Source of the DNA: Deltaproteobacteria bacterium
GTDB lineage: Bacteria > Myxococcota_A > UBA9160 > SMWR01
Reading direction: 5' to 3'
Assembly: GCA_002729515.1 (NCBI GenBank)
Contig: PBYF01000143.1
Span: 1-64,000, forward strand
Length of the DNA: 64,000 nt
Every line of letters starts with the position of its first letter. The stretch's first letter is position 1. Positions 54,173 through 63,088 of the stretch are shown piece after piece. The notes beneath the pieces are model-generated. The model was not told the DNA's origin and searched no databases. It saw only the letters and a list, made by a program, of their open reading frames with translations. Made by a program: the position numbers and the translations under genes.

Positions 54173-55636
54173 ATGAGCGACAGTCGAATCCGTGAGGGAC
54201 TGACGTTCGACGATGTCCTGCTCGAGCCCGGCGAAAGTGCGGTTCTCCCGGACGCCGTTTCCACTCGCACCCAGCTGACTCCCGGGATCGAGCTTCACAT
54301 CCCGCTGGTCACGGCGGCGATGGACACCGTCACCGAGCACGAAACCGCGATCGGCATCGCGCAAAACGGCGGCATCGGGATCATCCACAAGAATCTCCCG
54401 CCTGCTGCCCAGGCCTCCGAAGTCGACAAGGTCAAACGCTCTGAGGCAGGCATGATCGTCGACCCGATCACGCTCAATCCCGAGCAGCGAATCTTCGAGG
54501 CGCTCGAGGTGATGGCCCGATACAAGATCTCGGGCGTACCGATTACCCGCGATGGTAAGGCCGTCGGCATCCTCACCAATCGCGACCTGCGTTTCGTGCG
54601 CGACACACACCAGGAAATCTCGGCCGTGATGACCCACGAGAACCTGGTGACGGTGCCGCCCGGCACGACGATGGAGCGCGCCAAGGAACTGCTCCACGCC
54701 CACCGCATCGAGAAGCTCCTGGTCGTGGACGCCCAGGGAACCCTGTGCGGGCTGATCACGATCAAGGACATCGAGAAGACCGAGCGCTTTCCGAACGCGT
54801 CGAAGGATGCTCTGGGGCGTTTGCTGTGCGGTGCCGCCGTGGGAACGGAAAGAGACCAGCTCGAGCGTGTCCAGGCCTTGGTGGACGCAGGGGTGGACAC
54901 CATCGTGGTCGACACCGCCCATGGCCACTCGCGCGGGGTGCTCGAAACGGTGGAGGCACTGCACCGGACCTTCCCGGACGTGCCCCTCATCGGCGGAAAC
55001 GTGGCCTCGGCCGAAGGCACCGAGGCGCTGATCAAGCGCGGCGTCTCGGCCGTGAAGGTCGGCGTCGGCCCTGGGTCGATCTGTACCACGCGGGTCGTGG
55101 CGGGTGTCGGCGTGCCACAATTTACCGCCGTTACCGATACCGCAAAGGTGGCGGAACGCTCCGGTATTCCGATCATCGCGGACGGCGGGATCAAGTACTC
55201 GGGCGACATGGTGAAGGCACTGGCCGGCGGCGCGTCGGCCGTCATGATCGGCGCGCTATTCGCAGGGACGGATGAGGCTCCCGGCGAGGTCGTGCTCTAC
55301 AAGGGTCGCTCCTACAAGGTGTACCGCGGCATGGGATCGATCGGCGCGATGACCGACGGCAGCGCCGACCGCTACTTCCAGACCGAGGTGCGCGACCTGA
55401 ACAAGCTGGTGCCGGAAGGCATCGAGGGGCGCATCCCTTACCGCGGCAGCCTGACGAGCAACGTTCACCAGCTCATCGGGGGCCTGCGCTCGGGCATGGG
55501 TTACGTCGGTGCGGCCGACCTGGGCGAGCTGCGTCAGAAGGCCCGCTTCGTGCGCATCACATCGGCGGGTCTCCACGAGAGCCACGTGCACGACGTGGTG
55601 ATTACCAAGGAGGCTCCGAACTACCGGATCGAGTAA
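54173..55636 (+). CDS. guaB: inosine-5'-monophosphate dehydrogenase
   Basis: Oxidises IMP to XMP, the committed step of GMP synthesis. The barrel starts with [10 protein letters not shown]. Two CBS domains (about 95-210) interrupt it, the catalytic Cys is in [15 protein letters not shown], and the mobile flap has [14 protein letters not shown]. 487 residues, full length. Followed by guaA, then dnaE, all plus strand. Confidence 0.96.
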   Translation: MSDSRIREGLTFDDVLLEPGESAVLPDAVSTRTQLTPGIELHIPLVTAAMDTVTEHETAIGIAQNGGIGIIHKNLPPAAQASEVDKVKRSEAGMIVDPITLNPEQRIFEALEVMARYKISGVPITRDGKAVGILTNRDLRFVRDTHQEISAVMTHENLVTVPPGTTMERAKELLHAHRIEKLLVVDAQGTLCGLITIKDIEKTERFPNASKDALGRLLCGAAVGTERDQLERVQALVDAGVDTIVVDTAHGHSRGVLETVEALHRTFPDVPLIGGNVASAEGTEALIKRGVSAVKVGVGPGSICTTRVVAGVGVPQFTAVTDTAKVAERSGIPIIADGGIKYSGDMVKALAGGASAVMIGALFAGTDEAPGEVVLYKGRSYKVYRGMGSIGAMTDGSADRYFQTEVRDLNKLVPEGIEGRIPYRGSLTSNVHQLIGGLRSGMGYVGAADLGELRQKARFVRITSAGLHESHVHDVVITKEAPNYRIE

Positions 55637-55710
55637 ACTCATCGCACCCCCCCCTCCGCACATCGAGCGCCGGTCCCTTCAGACCGGCCCAGTAGAATCG
55701 AGACGCCCCC

Positions 55711-57282
55711 ATGGCTCCCGCTGCGCAGTCTCCGACCTCGGAACGCGATCGCATCCTCATCCTCGACTTTGGCTCTCAATACACGCAGCTCATCGCACGA
55801 AGGATCCGGGAGAAGAATGTCTACTGCGAGATCCACCCCGGCACACTCCCCCTCGACACCATCCGCGACTGGGACTCCCGGGGCATCGTGCTCTCGGGCG
55901 GGCCCTCGAGCGTCCTCGATCCCAATGCGCCGAGCGTCGACCCCGGCATCGTCGATCTGGGTGTTCCCGTGCTCGGCATCTGCTACGGACTCCAACTCCT
56001 TGCCCACCAGCTCGGCGGTCTGGTGGAGCGGGCCGACGATCGCGAGTACGGGCGCGCGTTGCTCAAGCTCGAATGCGACGACCCGCTTTTCCGCGAACTC
56101 GAGGGCGGCTCCGAACGCGTCGTGTGGATGAGTCACGGCGATCGGGTGTTGCGTCTGCCCGAGAACTTCGCGGTGCTGGGCACCAGCGAAAGTTCACCGT
56201 TCGCCGCGGTCCGCCACGCTGCCCGGCCGATCTGGGGCGTGCAATTCCACCCGGAGGTGATGCACACCGAAGGCGGCGCGCAGATGCTCTCGAACTTCGT
56301 CCACAACATCTGCCGATGCACCGGCTCCTGGACGATGGAGACGTTCATCGAGGAAGAGGTGGCGCGCATCCGCGCTCGGATCGGAGCCCGCCGTGTCATC
56401 TGTGGCCTGTCCGGAGGAGTCGACTCGTCCGTGGCCGCCGCCCTGGTGCACCGGGCAGTCGGCGACCAGTTGACCTGCATCTTCGTCGACAACGGTCTGC
56501 TCCGGCAGGATGAACGCGCGGACGTCGAGGCCCTCTTCGGCGAGAGCCTGGGCATGAGCCTCGTAACGGTAGACGCATCGCAGCGCTTCATCGCAGCCCT
56601 CGCCGGCACGATCGACCCGGAGCAAAAGCGCCGCATCATCGGGCGCCTGTTCATCGAGGTATTCGAAGAAGAGGCTCGGCGCATCGGCGATGTCGACCAC
56701 CTGGTCCAGGGAACCCTCTACCCCGACGTCATCGAGAGCGTCTCCGTGAAGGGTCCCTCGGCCACGATCAAGACCCACCACAATGTCGGCGGCCTGCCGG
56801 AGCGCATGCGCCTATCCCTGGTGGAGCCGCTCCGCGAACTCTTCAAGGACGAGGTCCGCGAGGTGGGGCGCCGCCTCCGGCTTCCGGAGCGCGCCATCGG
56901 CCGGCACCCCTTCCCGGGGCCGGGCCTCGCGGTGCGGATCCTGGGCGAGGTGACCGAGGAGCGACTCGCGGTGCTGCGACGGGCGGACGCCGCGGTCCGC
57001 GACGAAATCGACAAGGCGGGTCTTCACGACGAACTCTGGCAGGCCTTCGCCGTGCTGCTTCCAGTCCAGACGGTGGGCGTCATGGGCGACGAGCGCACCT
57101 ACGAGAACGCCGTCGCGGTGCGCTGCGTCACCTCCGTGGACGCCATGACCGCCGATTGGGCTCGCATCCCCGGCGACGTGCTCGCGGCAATCTCGAGCCG
57201 GATCATCAACGAGGTCAAGGGCGTCAATCGGGTGGTCTACGACATCTCCTCGAAACCACCCGCCACGATCGAGTGGGAGTAG
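55711..57282 (+). CDS. guaA: GMP synthase (glutamine-hydrolysing)
   Basis: Aminates XMP to GMP. Class I glutamine amidotransferase domain (1-200): nucleophile Cys in [15 protein letters not shown], His/Glu in [11 protein letters not shown]-pyrophosphatase domain: [14 protein letters not shown]-terminal dimerisation domain ends in PPATIEWE, the family-typical terminus. 523 residues. 74 bases after guaB. Confidence 0.96.
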   Translation: MAPAAQSPTSERDRILILDFGSQYTQLIARRIREKNVYCEIHPGTLPLDTIRDWDSRGIVLSGGPSSVLDPNAPSVDPGIVDLGVPVLGICYGLQLLAHQLGGLVERADDREYGRALLKLECDDPLFRELEGGSERVVWMSHGDRVLRLPENFAVLGTSESSPFAAVRHAARPIWGVQFHPEVMHTEGGAQMLSNFVHNICRCTGSWTMETFIEEEVARIRARIGARRVICGLSGGVDSSVAAALVHRAVGDQLTCIFVDNGLLRQDERADVEALFGESLGMSLVTVDASQRFIAALAGTIDPEQKRRIIGRLFIEVFEEEARRIGDVDHLVQGTLYPDVIESVSVKGPSATIKTHHNVGGLPERMRLSLVEPLRELFKDEVREVGRRLRLPERAIGRHPFPGPGLAVRILGEVTEERLAVLRRADAAVRDEIDKAGLHDELWQAFAVLLPVQTVGVMGDERTYENAVAVRCVTSVDAMTADWARIPGDVLAAISSRIINEVKGVNRVVYDISSKPPATIEWE

Positions 57283-57286
57283 CCGG

Positions 57287-60200
57287 GTGACTCAGCCGTT
57301 CGTTCACCTGCACCTCCACAGCCAGTACTCTCTGCTGGATGGGGCGATCAAGATCGATCCGCTCTTCGAACGCGCAAAGGCCCTCGACATGCCCGCCGTG
57401 GCACTCACGGACCACGGAAACCTCTTCGGAGCCATCGAGTTCTACGAGGCAGCGCAGCGTCACGGAGTAAAACCGATCCTGGGCTGCGAGGTCTACCTCG
57501 CCTCGGGCTCGCGCTTCGAGAAGGACGCGCGCGCGAGAGACACCCGGGGCTTTGACGCCATCAACCACCTGCTGCTGCTCGCGATGGACGAAGTCGGCTA
57601 CCGGAACCTGATCCACCTGGTGTCGAGGGCCTACCTCGAGGGCTTCTACTACAAGCCCCGCATCGACCTCGACCTGCTGCGCGAACGCAGTGCGGGGCTC
57701 ATCGCAACCTCGGGCTGCCTTTCTTCGATGGTGAGTCGGGCGATCAGCGCCGGGCAGCTCGACACGGCTTGGCAGCGCGTCGATGACTTCTCCTCGATCT
57801 TCGGCGACCGCTTCTATCTGGAGCTCCAGCGCCATGGCATTGGCGACCAGGACCGGGTGAACGCCGAACTGGTCAAGATGGCGTCGGATCTGCGGCTCCC
57901 ACTGCTGGCGACGAACGACGCCCACTACCTCGAGTCGGAGGACCACGAGCACCACGACGCGCTGCTGTGCATCGGAACGGCCTCCAACCTGGACGATCCG
58001 AACCGCTTCAAATTCGACGGCCACGGCTTCTACGTGCGCTCTGGCGACGAGATGTTGGAGATCTTCCACGACCACCCCTCGGCCGTGACCAACGCCCTGG
58101 AGATCGCCGAGCGCTGCAACCTGGAACTCGACGTCGATCCGTCGAATTACCACCTGCCGGAGTTCCAGGTCCCGGCGGGCACGACCCGCGAGCAGGCGCT
58201 GGAGGAGGGCTCCTGGGCGGGGCTCCGCACGCGTCTGGGCCTGGCCCCCGACGAACCGATTCCGCCGCGCCACGGCGACTACGTCAAGCGTCTCGAACAC
58301 GAACTCGGCGTGATCAACGGGATGGGGTTCGCCGGCTACTTCCTGATCGTGGCGGACTTCATCGCCCACGCGCGGGAGCTGGGCGTGCCGGTGGGGCCGG
58401 GACGGGGCTCCGCGGCGGGGAGCCTGGCCGCGTACACGCTTGGGATTACCGGCGTAGACCCCATCGAGTACGACATCATCTTCGAGCGCTTCTTGAACCC
58501 CGAGCGCGTCACGATGCCAGACATCGACGTGGACTTCTGCATGAAGGGCCGCGACGCCGTCATCCGCTACGTCTCGGAGAAATACGACGGCGAGGGAATC
58601 GACGGCAAGCGCGTCGCCCAGATCATCACCTTCGGGAAACTCCAGGCCCGAGCCGTGATCCGCGACGTCGGCCGGGTCATGGCCATGCCGTATGGCGACG
58701 TGGACCGGATCGCAAAGCTCGTCCCCGACAGCCTGGGAATCACGCTCGCCGAGGCGCTGGAACAATCGGCCGAACTGCGCTCACGGGTCGAAGCGGACGG
58801 ACAGGTGCGCAAGCTCATCGAAACGGCCCGCAAGCTCGAGGGCCTGACCCGCCACGCCTCGACCCACGCCGCCGGAGTGGTGATCGGAACGAGGCCCCTC
58901 ATCGAGACGGTCCCGCTCTACCGCGACGCCAAGTCGGGTGACGTGATGACCCAGTTCGACATGCGCTGCGTCGAGAAGGTCGGACTGATCAAGTTCGACT
59001 TCCTGGGGCTGCGAACGCTCACCACCATCGCCGACACCGAGCGGCGTATCCGCGAGAAGGGCGAGCCGGGCTTTTCCATCGAAGCCGTGCCGCTCGACGA
59101 TCCCGCCACCTACGCGCTGCTTTCGGCGGGAAACACCGAGGGCGTGTTCCAGGTCGAATCGAGCGGCATGACCGACCTCGTGACGAAGCTCCGCCCGCAG
59201 AACTTCAAGGAACTGATCCCGATCGTCGCACTCTACCGGCCCGGGCCACTCGGCTCGGGGATGGTCGAGGACTTCATCAACCGCCGCCACGGACTCACCA
59301 CGATCGAGTATCTGCTTCCCGAACTCGAGGAGATCACGGCCGAGACGCTCGGCGTGATCGTCTACCAGGACCAGGTGCTCCAGATCGCCAACCGCCTGGC
59401 GGGCTATTCCCTCGGCGAGGCGGACGTGTTGCGCCGTGCGATGGGCAAGAAGAAGCCCGAGGAGATGGGCCGGCAGCGCGATCGATTCGTGTCCGGCGCC
59501 GTCGACCGAGGCGTCGAGGAGCGCAAGGCCCACGCGGTTTTCGACCTGATGGCTGAGTTCGCGGGCTACGGCTTCGCCAAGTCGCACTCGACGGCCTACG
59601 CCCTCATCACCTTCCAGACGGCCTATCTGAAGGCAAACCACCCGGAGGAATACCTGGCGGCACTGATGACGACGGAATCGGGCAACCACGACAAGCTCGC
59701 CCGCTACATCGCCCACGCCACGCAGAGCGACATCGAGGTGCTCAGTCCGTGCCTGAACCAATCGGCCCGGGATTTCACAGTCGTGGACCGGGGCATCCGC
59801 TTCGGGCTCGCCGGTGTGAAGAATGTGGGTGAGGGCGCGATCGAAGTCGTGCTCGAAGCGCGTGCTGAGGGCGGACCCTTCCGCAGCCTCTACGATTTCG
59901 CGGAGCGAGTGGACGCGCGCCGTGTGAACCGACGCGTGGTGGAAAGCCTCGTCAAATGCGGTGCCTTCGATGCGCTCCATGAGAACCGGGCGGCGGTGTG
60001 GCAGACGCTGGATGGGGCGCTCGAGGCAGGCGCATCCGCGCAGCGCGACCGCGCGATCGGCCAGGAGAGCTTGTTCGACAACCTCGGCGGCACTTCGGTG
60101 AACGACCCCGAGTTGCCGGAGGCGCCGCCGTGGACCGATCGTCAGCGTCTCGAGCACGAGAAGGAGGTGCTGGGGTTCTACGTCACCGGGCATCCACTCG

Positions 60201-60790
60201 CGGCGTTCGAGCAGCGGCTGGCGCGTTTCGCGGATGTGCGCGCCGGCTCGACCGAAGACAAAGAGGGATGCGATGTGCGCGCCGGCGGCATCCTGACGGC
60301 GCTGCGGGAAACGCGCACCCGAAGGGGCTCGCTCATGGCCTTCGGGACACTCGAGGACCTGGAGGGGTCATTCGACCTGGTGATCTTCGCCGAGTCCTAC
60401 GCCCAGTACGGGGGCCTGCTCAAACAGGCGATCGCGGCGGGCAAGGAGGAAGGCCCGGTACCGCTCCTGGTATCGGGAGCACTCGAAACGGGAGACCCGC
60501 CCAAGATCCTGGTGAGCGAGGTGCTCGAGCTCGAGCGGGCAGACGAGCGACTCGCGCGGACGCTATCGCTTCGCATCGGCGCTGCGGACGCCACTCGCGA
60601 CCGGCTCAGTGCCCTCCGCTCCATCCTTTCCCAGCATCCCGGCGATTGCCCGGTTTCGCTCCACCTGGTGATTCCCGAAGAAAGCGAGACCGTGATCGCG
60701 TTGCCCGGGCTCGGGGTGCGGCCGGGTACCGCGCTGGTCGACGCGCTCACGGGGATCTTCGGGCGGGACGTCACGGAGCTCTCGTTTTGA
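57287..60790 (+). CDS. dnaE: DNA polymerase III subunit alpha
   Basis: Replicative polymerase catalytic subunit, 1167 residues. N-terminal PHP domain (about 1-280) begins FVHLHLHSQYSLLDG with LTDHGNLFG. The polymerase catalytic aspartates lie in PDIDVDFC (near residue 411-418), with GPGRGSAAGSL upstream and the fingers region AMGKKKPEEM downstream. A helix-hairpin-helix and an OB-fold (about 990-1090) complete it. GTG start with GGAG upstream, 4 bases after guaA. Its TGA overlaps the next gene's TTG start. Confidence 0.96.
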   Translation: MTQPFVHLHLHSQYSLLDGAIKIDPLFERAKALDMPAVALTDHGNLFGAIEFYEAAQRHGVKPILGCEVYLASGSRFEKDARARDTRGFDAINHLLLLAMDEVGYRNLIHLVSRAYLEGFYYKPRIDLDLLRERSAGLIATSGCLSSMVSRAISAGQLDTAWQRVDDFSSIFGDRFYLELQRHGIGDQDRVNAELVKMASDLRLPLLATNDAHYLESEDHEHHDALLCIGTASNLDDPNRFKFDGHGFYVRSGDEMLEIFHDHPSAVTNALEIAERCNLELDVDPSNYHLPEFQVPAGTTREQALEEGSWAGLRTRLGLAPDEPIPPRHGDYVKRLEHELGVINGMGFAGYFLIVADFIAHARELGVPVGPGRGSAAGSLAAYTLGITGVDPIEYDIIFERFLNPERVTMPDIDVDFCMKGRDAVIRYVSEKYDGEGIDGKRVAQIITFGKLQARAVIRDVGRVMAMPYGDVDRIAKLVPDSLGITLAEALEQSAELRSRVEADGQVRKLIETARKLEGLTRHASTHAAGVVIGTRPLIETVPLYRDAKSGDVMTQFDMRCVEKVGLIKFDFLGLRTLTTIADTERRIREKGEPGFSIEAVPLDDPATYALLSAGNTEGVFQVESSGMTDLVTKLRPQNFKELIPIVALYRPGPLGSGMVEDFINRRHGLTTIEYLLPELEEITAETLGVIVYQDQVLQIANRLAGYSLGEADVLRRAMGKKKPEEMGRQRDRFVSGAVDRGVEERKAHAVFDLMAEFAGYGFAKSHSTAYALITFQTAYLKANHPEEYLAALMTTESGNHDKLARYIAHATQSDIEVLSPCLNQSARDFTVVDRGIRFGLAGVKNVGEGAIEVVLEARAEGGPFRSLYDFAERVDARRVNRRVVESLVKCGAFDALHENRAAVWQTLDGALEAGASAQRDRAIGQESLFDNLGGTSVNDPELPEAPPWTDRQRLEHEKEVLGFYVTGHPLAAFEQRLARFADVRAGSTEDKEGCDVRAGGILTALRETRTRRGSLMAFGTLEDLEGSFDLVIFAESYAQYGGLLKQAIAAGKEEGPVPLLVSGALETGDPPKILVSEVLELERADERLARTLSLRIGAADATRDRLSALRSILSQHPGDCPVSLHLVIPEESETVIALPGLGVRPGTALVDALTGIFGRDVTELSF

Positions 60791-61554
60791 GGCGGACGCT
60801 CTCGGTTCTGGTGCTTGCGCTGTGTTTCGCAGTGCCCGCCGGCGCAGCGGACGTGCGCCGGGTCGATGCGTTGGGGGCCGCCCCCATGGCGGGCGAGGGC
60901 CGGTCGCGGGGATCCCCACGCGACGAGGCATTGCGCCGCGCGCTCCAGGAGGCGGTCTGGCGCATCGCGATCGAGCAGCTCGCCTCCGCCGGAGCGATGC
61001 CGGAGGACGCAGTGGTTTCCGGTGCGCTGGGCAACGACCCTCTGGTGTATGCGACCCGCTTCCAAATCGTCGAGGATCGGGGCGAGCGACCGGCGCTCTT
61101 CAGCGACGACCCGGAAATCGGGAGTGAATACGTGGTGCTCGCGGAGGTGTACGTGGACGTCGATCGCGTGCGGCGGCAGCTCTCGGGCGCCGGGTTGATG
61201 GGCGCGCCCTCCGGAGATGCGGGCGGGCGTTTCCAGACCCGGGTGACGCTCGTCGACGTGCAGCGCTGGGCGGAGATCCAGGCCGTGCGGACGCTGCTTG
61301 GAGAGATCGGTGCAGAATCGGCCGTGCCGATCGAGCTGGTGCGCGGACGCGCGGTGCTCGCCGTCGAAAGCCGCCACTCTGCAGCGGAATTGATGGTCGC
61401 GCTCCGGGCCGTGGCGCCGCCCGAGCTTCGCCTCGAACTGCTGGGGGCCGGTCCCGATGGGCTCGAACTGCGCGCCCGCTTTCTGGAAAATTCCGGCTCC
61501 AGCTCACCCGCCCGATCGTCCCGATTTGACACCACCGGGGCGAAAGGGTATTGA
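60787..61554 (+). CDS. secreted protein, possibly FlgT-like
   Basis: 255 residues. The TTG start overlaps the dnaE stop (TTGA) and gives a clear signal peptide (LRRTLSVLVLALCFAVPAGA). The RDEALRRALQEAVWRIAIEQL stretch resembles the N-terminal helix of flagellar FlgT/LPP20-like domains, followed by alternating strands (EYVVLAEVYVDVDRV). No flagellar genes are near, so the function is unknown. Its 3' end contains the promoter of the downstream tRNA gene. Confidence 0.7.
   Translation: MRRTLSVLVLALCFAVPAGAADVRRVDALGAAPMAGEGRSRGSPRDEALRRALQEAVWRIAIEQLASAGAMPEDAVVSGALGNDPLVYATRFQIVEDRGERPALFSDDPEIGSEYVVLAEVYVDVDRVRRQLSGAGLMGAPSGDAGGRFQTRVTLVDVQRWAEIQAVRTLLGEIGAESAVPIELVRGRAVLAVESRHSAAELMVALRAVAPPELRLELLGAGPDGLELRARFLENSGSSSPARSSRFDTTGAKGY
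61526..61554 (+). promoter_or_regulatory. sigma70-type promoter of tRNA-Val
   Basis: Consensus TTGACA (61526-61531), a 17-base spacer, then TATTGA (61549-61554). Transcription would begin near 61561, 15 bases before the mature tRNA. The promoter lies inside the last codons of the secreted-protein gene. Confidence 0.7.
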
Positions 61555-61575
61555 TTTCGCGTCTTTAGGACGCCC

Positions 61576-61651
61576 AGGCACGTAGCTCAGTGGCTAGAGC
61601 GCCGCCTTGACACGGCGGAGGTCGGCGGTTCAATCCCGCCCGTGCCTACCA
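61576..61651 (+). tRNA. tRNA-Val (anticodon GAC)
   Basis: 76 bases including an encoded CCA (61649-61651). Acceptor AGGCACG pairs with CGTGCCT; D stem GCTC/GAGC; anticodon stem CCGCC/GGCGG with loop TTGACAC (anticodon GAC at 61609-61611); T stem GGCGG/CCGCC with loop TTCAATC. It reads GUC (and GUU) valine codons. Confidence 0.97.
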
Positions 61652-61756
61652 ACGAGCTGCGATAGAGCACGTATCTACATGAACCTCCCCCGAACATGAT
61701 CACGCCCCTCGTCTTCTCGCCCAACGGCGGGACGCGGTCCGCGTGCGCGGGGAGTG

Positions 61757-61779
61757 CCACCCGGGTGCAACCCGGGTGG
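61757..61779 (+). promoter_or_regulatory. perfect hairpin in infC leader
   Basis: CCACCCGGGT (61757-61766) and ACCCGGGTGG (61770-61779) form a 10-bp stem with loop GCA, about 80 bases upstream of infC. No T-run follows. infC-rpmI-rplT leaders in other bacteria carry structures bound by ribosomal protein L20 or used in attenuation; this may be the local equivalent, though the similarity is positional only. Confidence 0.5.
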
Positions 61780-61859
61780 GCGTGCGTGCGATGCGGCCGG
61801 GTCGGGCGCCCCCCGGACGCGACAACTCGTCGAAAGAACCCGACCAGGAGGAATCACGC

Positions 61860-62453
61860 CTGAGGGACTTCAGAAGGGCCCCGAAGAAGGACACGACCCG
61901 TCTCAACGAACAGATCCGAGTACCGATGATTCGCGTGATCGGAAGCGACGGCGAGCAACTCGGGGTGCTCGCTACCGAGGATGCGCTCACGCGGGCACAG
62001 GACGAGGGGTTTGACCTCGTCGAGGTCGCTCCCGGATCCGACCCCCCGGTGTGTCGGATCATGGACTACGGGCGCTACCGCTACGAGCAGCAGAAGAAGA
62101 AGAAGGCGGGCCGAAGCAAGGGGCACGCCGCAGCGCTGAAGGAAGTAAAGCTACGGCCTCGCACCGATGACCACGACCTCGAGACGAAGCTCAAGAATGC
62201 GCGGCGCTTCCTGCTGGACGGCGACAAGGTGAAAGTGACGGTGATGTATCGAGGACGCGAAATGGTGCACCGCCAGCTCGGGCGCAAGCAGCTCGACCGC
62301 GTGGTCGAAATGCTCGGAATACTCGCGACGGTCGAGAACCCACCGCGCATGGAGGGGCGCTTCCTCTCGATGATCCTCGTGCCAAACCGCGAGGGCGTAG
62401 CCGAGGCGAGAAAGTTCATCGATGCGCAGGAAAAGGAGGCGGTGGCCGACTGA
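61860..62453 (+). CDS. infC: translation initiation factor IF-3
   Basis: About 197 residues. The product beginning ([20 protein letters not shown]) matches the usual IF-3 N-terminus, but no ATG, GTG or TTG stands there: the in-frame codon at the right place is CTG (61860), eight bases after a strong ribosome site GGAGG (61847-61851). infC in other bacteria starts at rare codons such as AUU, which IF-3 itself discriminates against, giving autoregulation. An in-frame start near 61743 would add a Pro/Arg-rich stretch unlike IF-3. C-terminal domain motifs ([14 protein letters not shown]) are intact. Confidence 0.92.
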   Translation: MRDFRRAPKKDTTRLNEQIRVPMIRVIGSDGEQLGVLATEDALTRAQDEGFDLVEVAPGSDPPVCRIMDYGRYRYEQQKKKKAGRSKGHAAALKEVKLRPRTDDHDLETKLKNARRFLLDGDKVKVTVMYRGREMVHRQLGRKQLDRVVEMLGILATVENPPRMEGRFLSMILVPNREGVAEARKFIDAQEKEAVAD

Positions 62454-62473
62454 GCCACCGCGGAGGACGATCG

Positions 62474-62668
62474 ATGCCGAAGATGAAAAGCCACCGGGGA
62501 GCTGCCAAGCGCTTCAAGCGCACCGGTACGGGCAAGATCGTGCGATCGAAACCCAACAAGCAGCACATTCTCACCAAGAAGTCGCCCAAGCGGAAGCGGC
62601 ACCTGCGCAAGAGCGCCATCGTGGCCGCGGTGGATGCCAAGCGGCTCGAACAGATGCTCCAGAAATAG
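62474..62668 (+). CDS. rpmI: 50S ribosomal protein L35
   Basis: 64 residues, highly basic, starting [18 protein letters not shown] as in all L35. GGAGG lies seven bases before the ATG. Between infC and rplT in the conserved order. Confidence 0.97.
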   Translation: MPKMKSHRGAAKRFKRTGTGKIVRSKPNKQHILTKKSPKRKRHLRKSAIVAAVDAKRLEQMLQK

Positions 62669-62731
62669 CCGGCCCGCAGGGCCCGCCGCTCGCCGGAGGC
62701 GAGCGGATTCGACCAGACGAGGAGAGACCCC

Positions 62732-63088
62732 ATGTCCCGCGTGAAGCGCGGCGTCGCCGCACGGCGACGCAAGAACCGGATCCTCAAGAACGCAAGCGGC
62801 TATTCCGGCGCGCGCAGCCGACTTCTGAAGACCGCACGCGAGGCAGTGGAGAAGGGCTGGAAGTACGCCTACCGCGACCGCCGACAGCGCAAGCGACGCT
62901 TCCGGGCGCTCTGGATCGCGCGCATCAACGCGGCAGCGCGCGAGCACGACCTCTCGTACAGCCGCTTCATGCACGGTCTCAAGCAGGCCGGCGTGGAGAT
63001 GGATCGCAAGGTGCTGGCGGAGATGGCCGTCTCGGACCCGAAGGCCTTCAGCGCGCTCGCCGAACTGGTCCGTTCGCAGGCGGCGTAG
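62732..63088 (+). CDS. rplT: 50S ribosomal protein L20
   Basis: 118 residues, starting [19 protein letters not shown] with the family's [22 protein letters not shown] stretch. L20 is an early 50S assembly protein and in several bacteria represses its own operon. AGGAGAG precedes the ATG. Confidence 0.97.
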   Translation: MSRVKRGVAARRRKNRILKNASGYSGARSRLLKTAREAVEKGWKYAYRDRRQRKRRFRALWIARINAAAREHDLSYSRFMHGLKQAGVEMDRKVLAEMAVSDPKAFSALAELVRSQAA

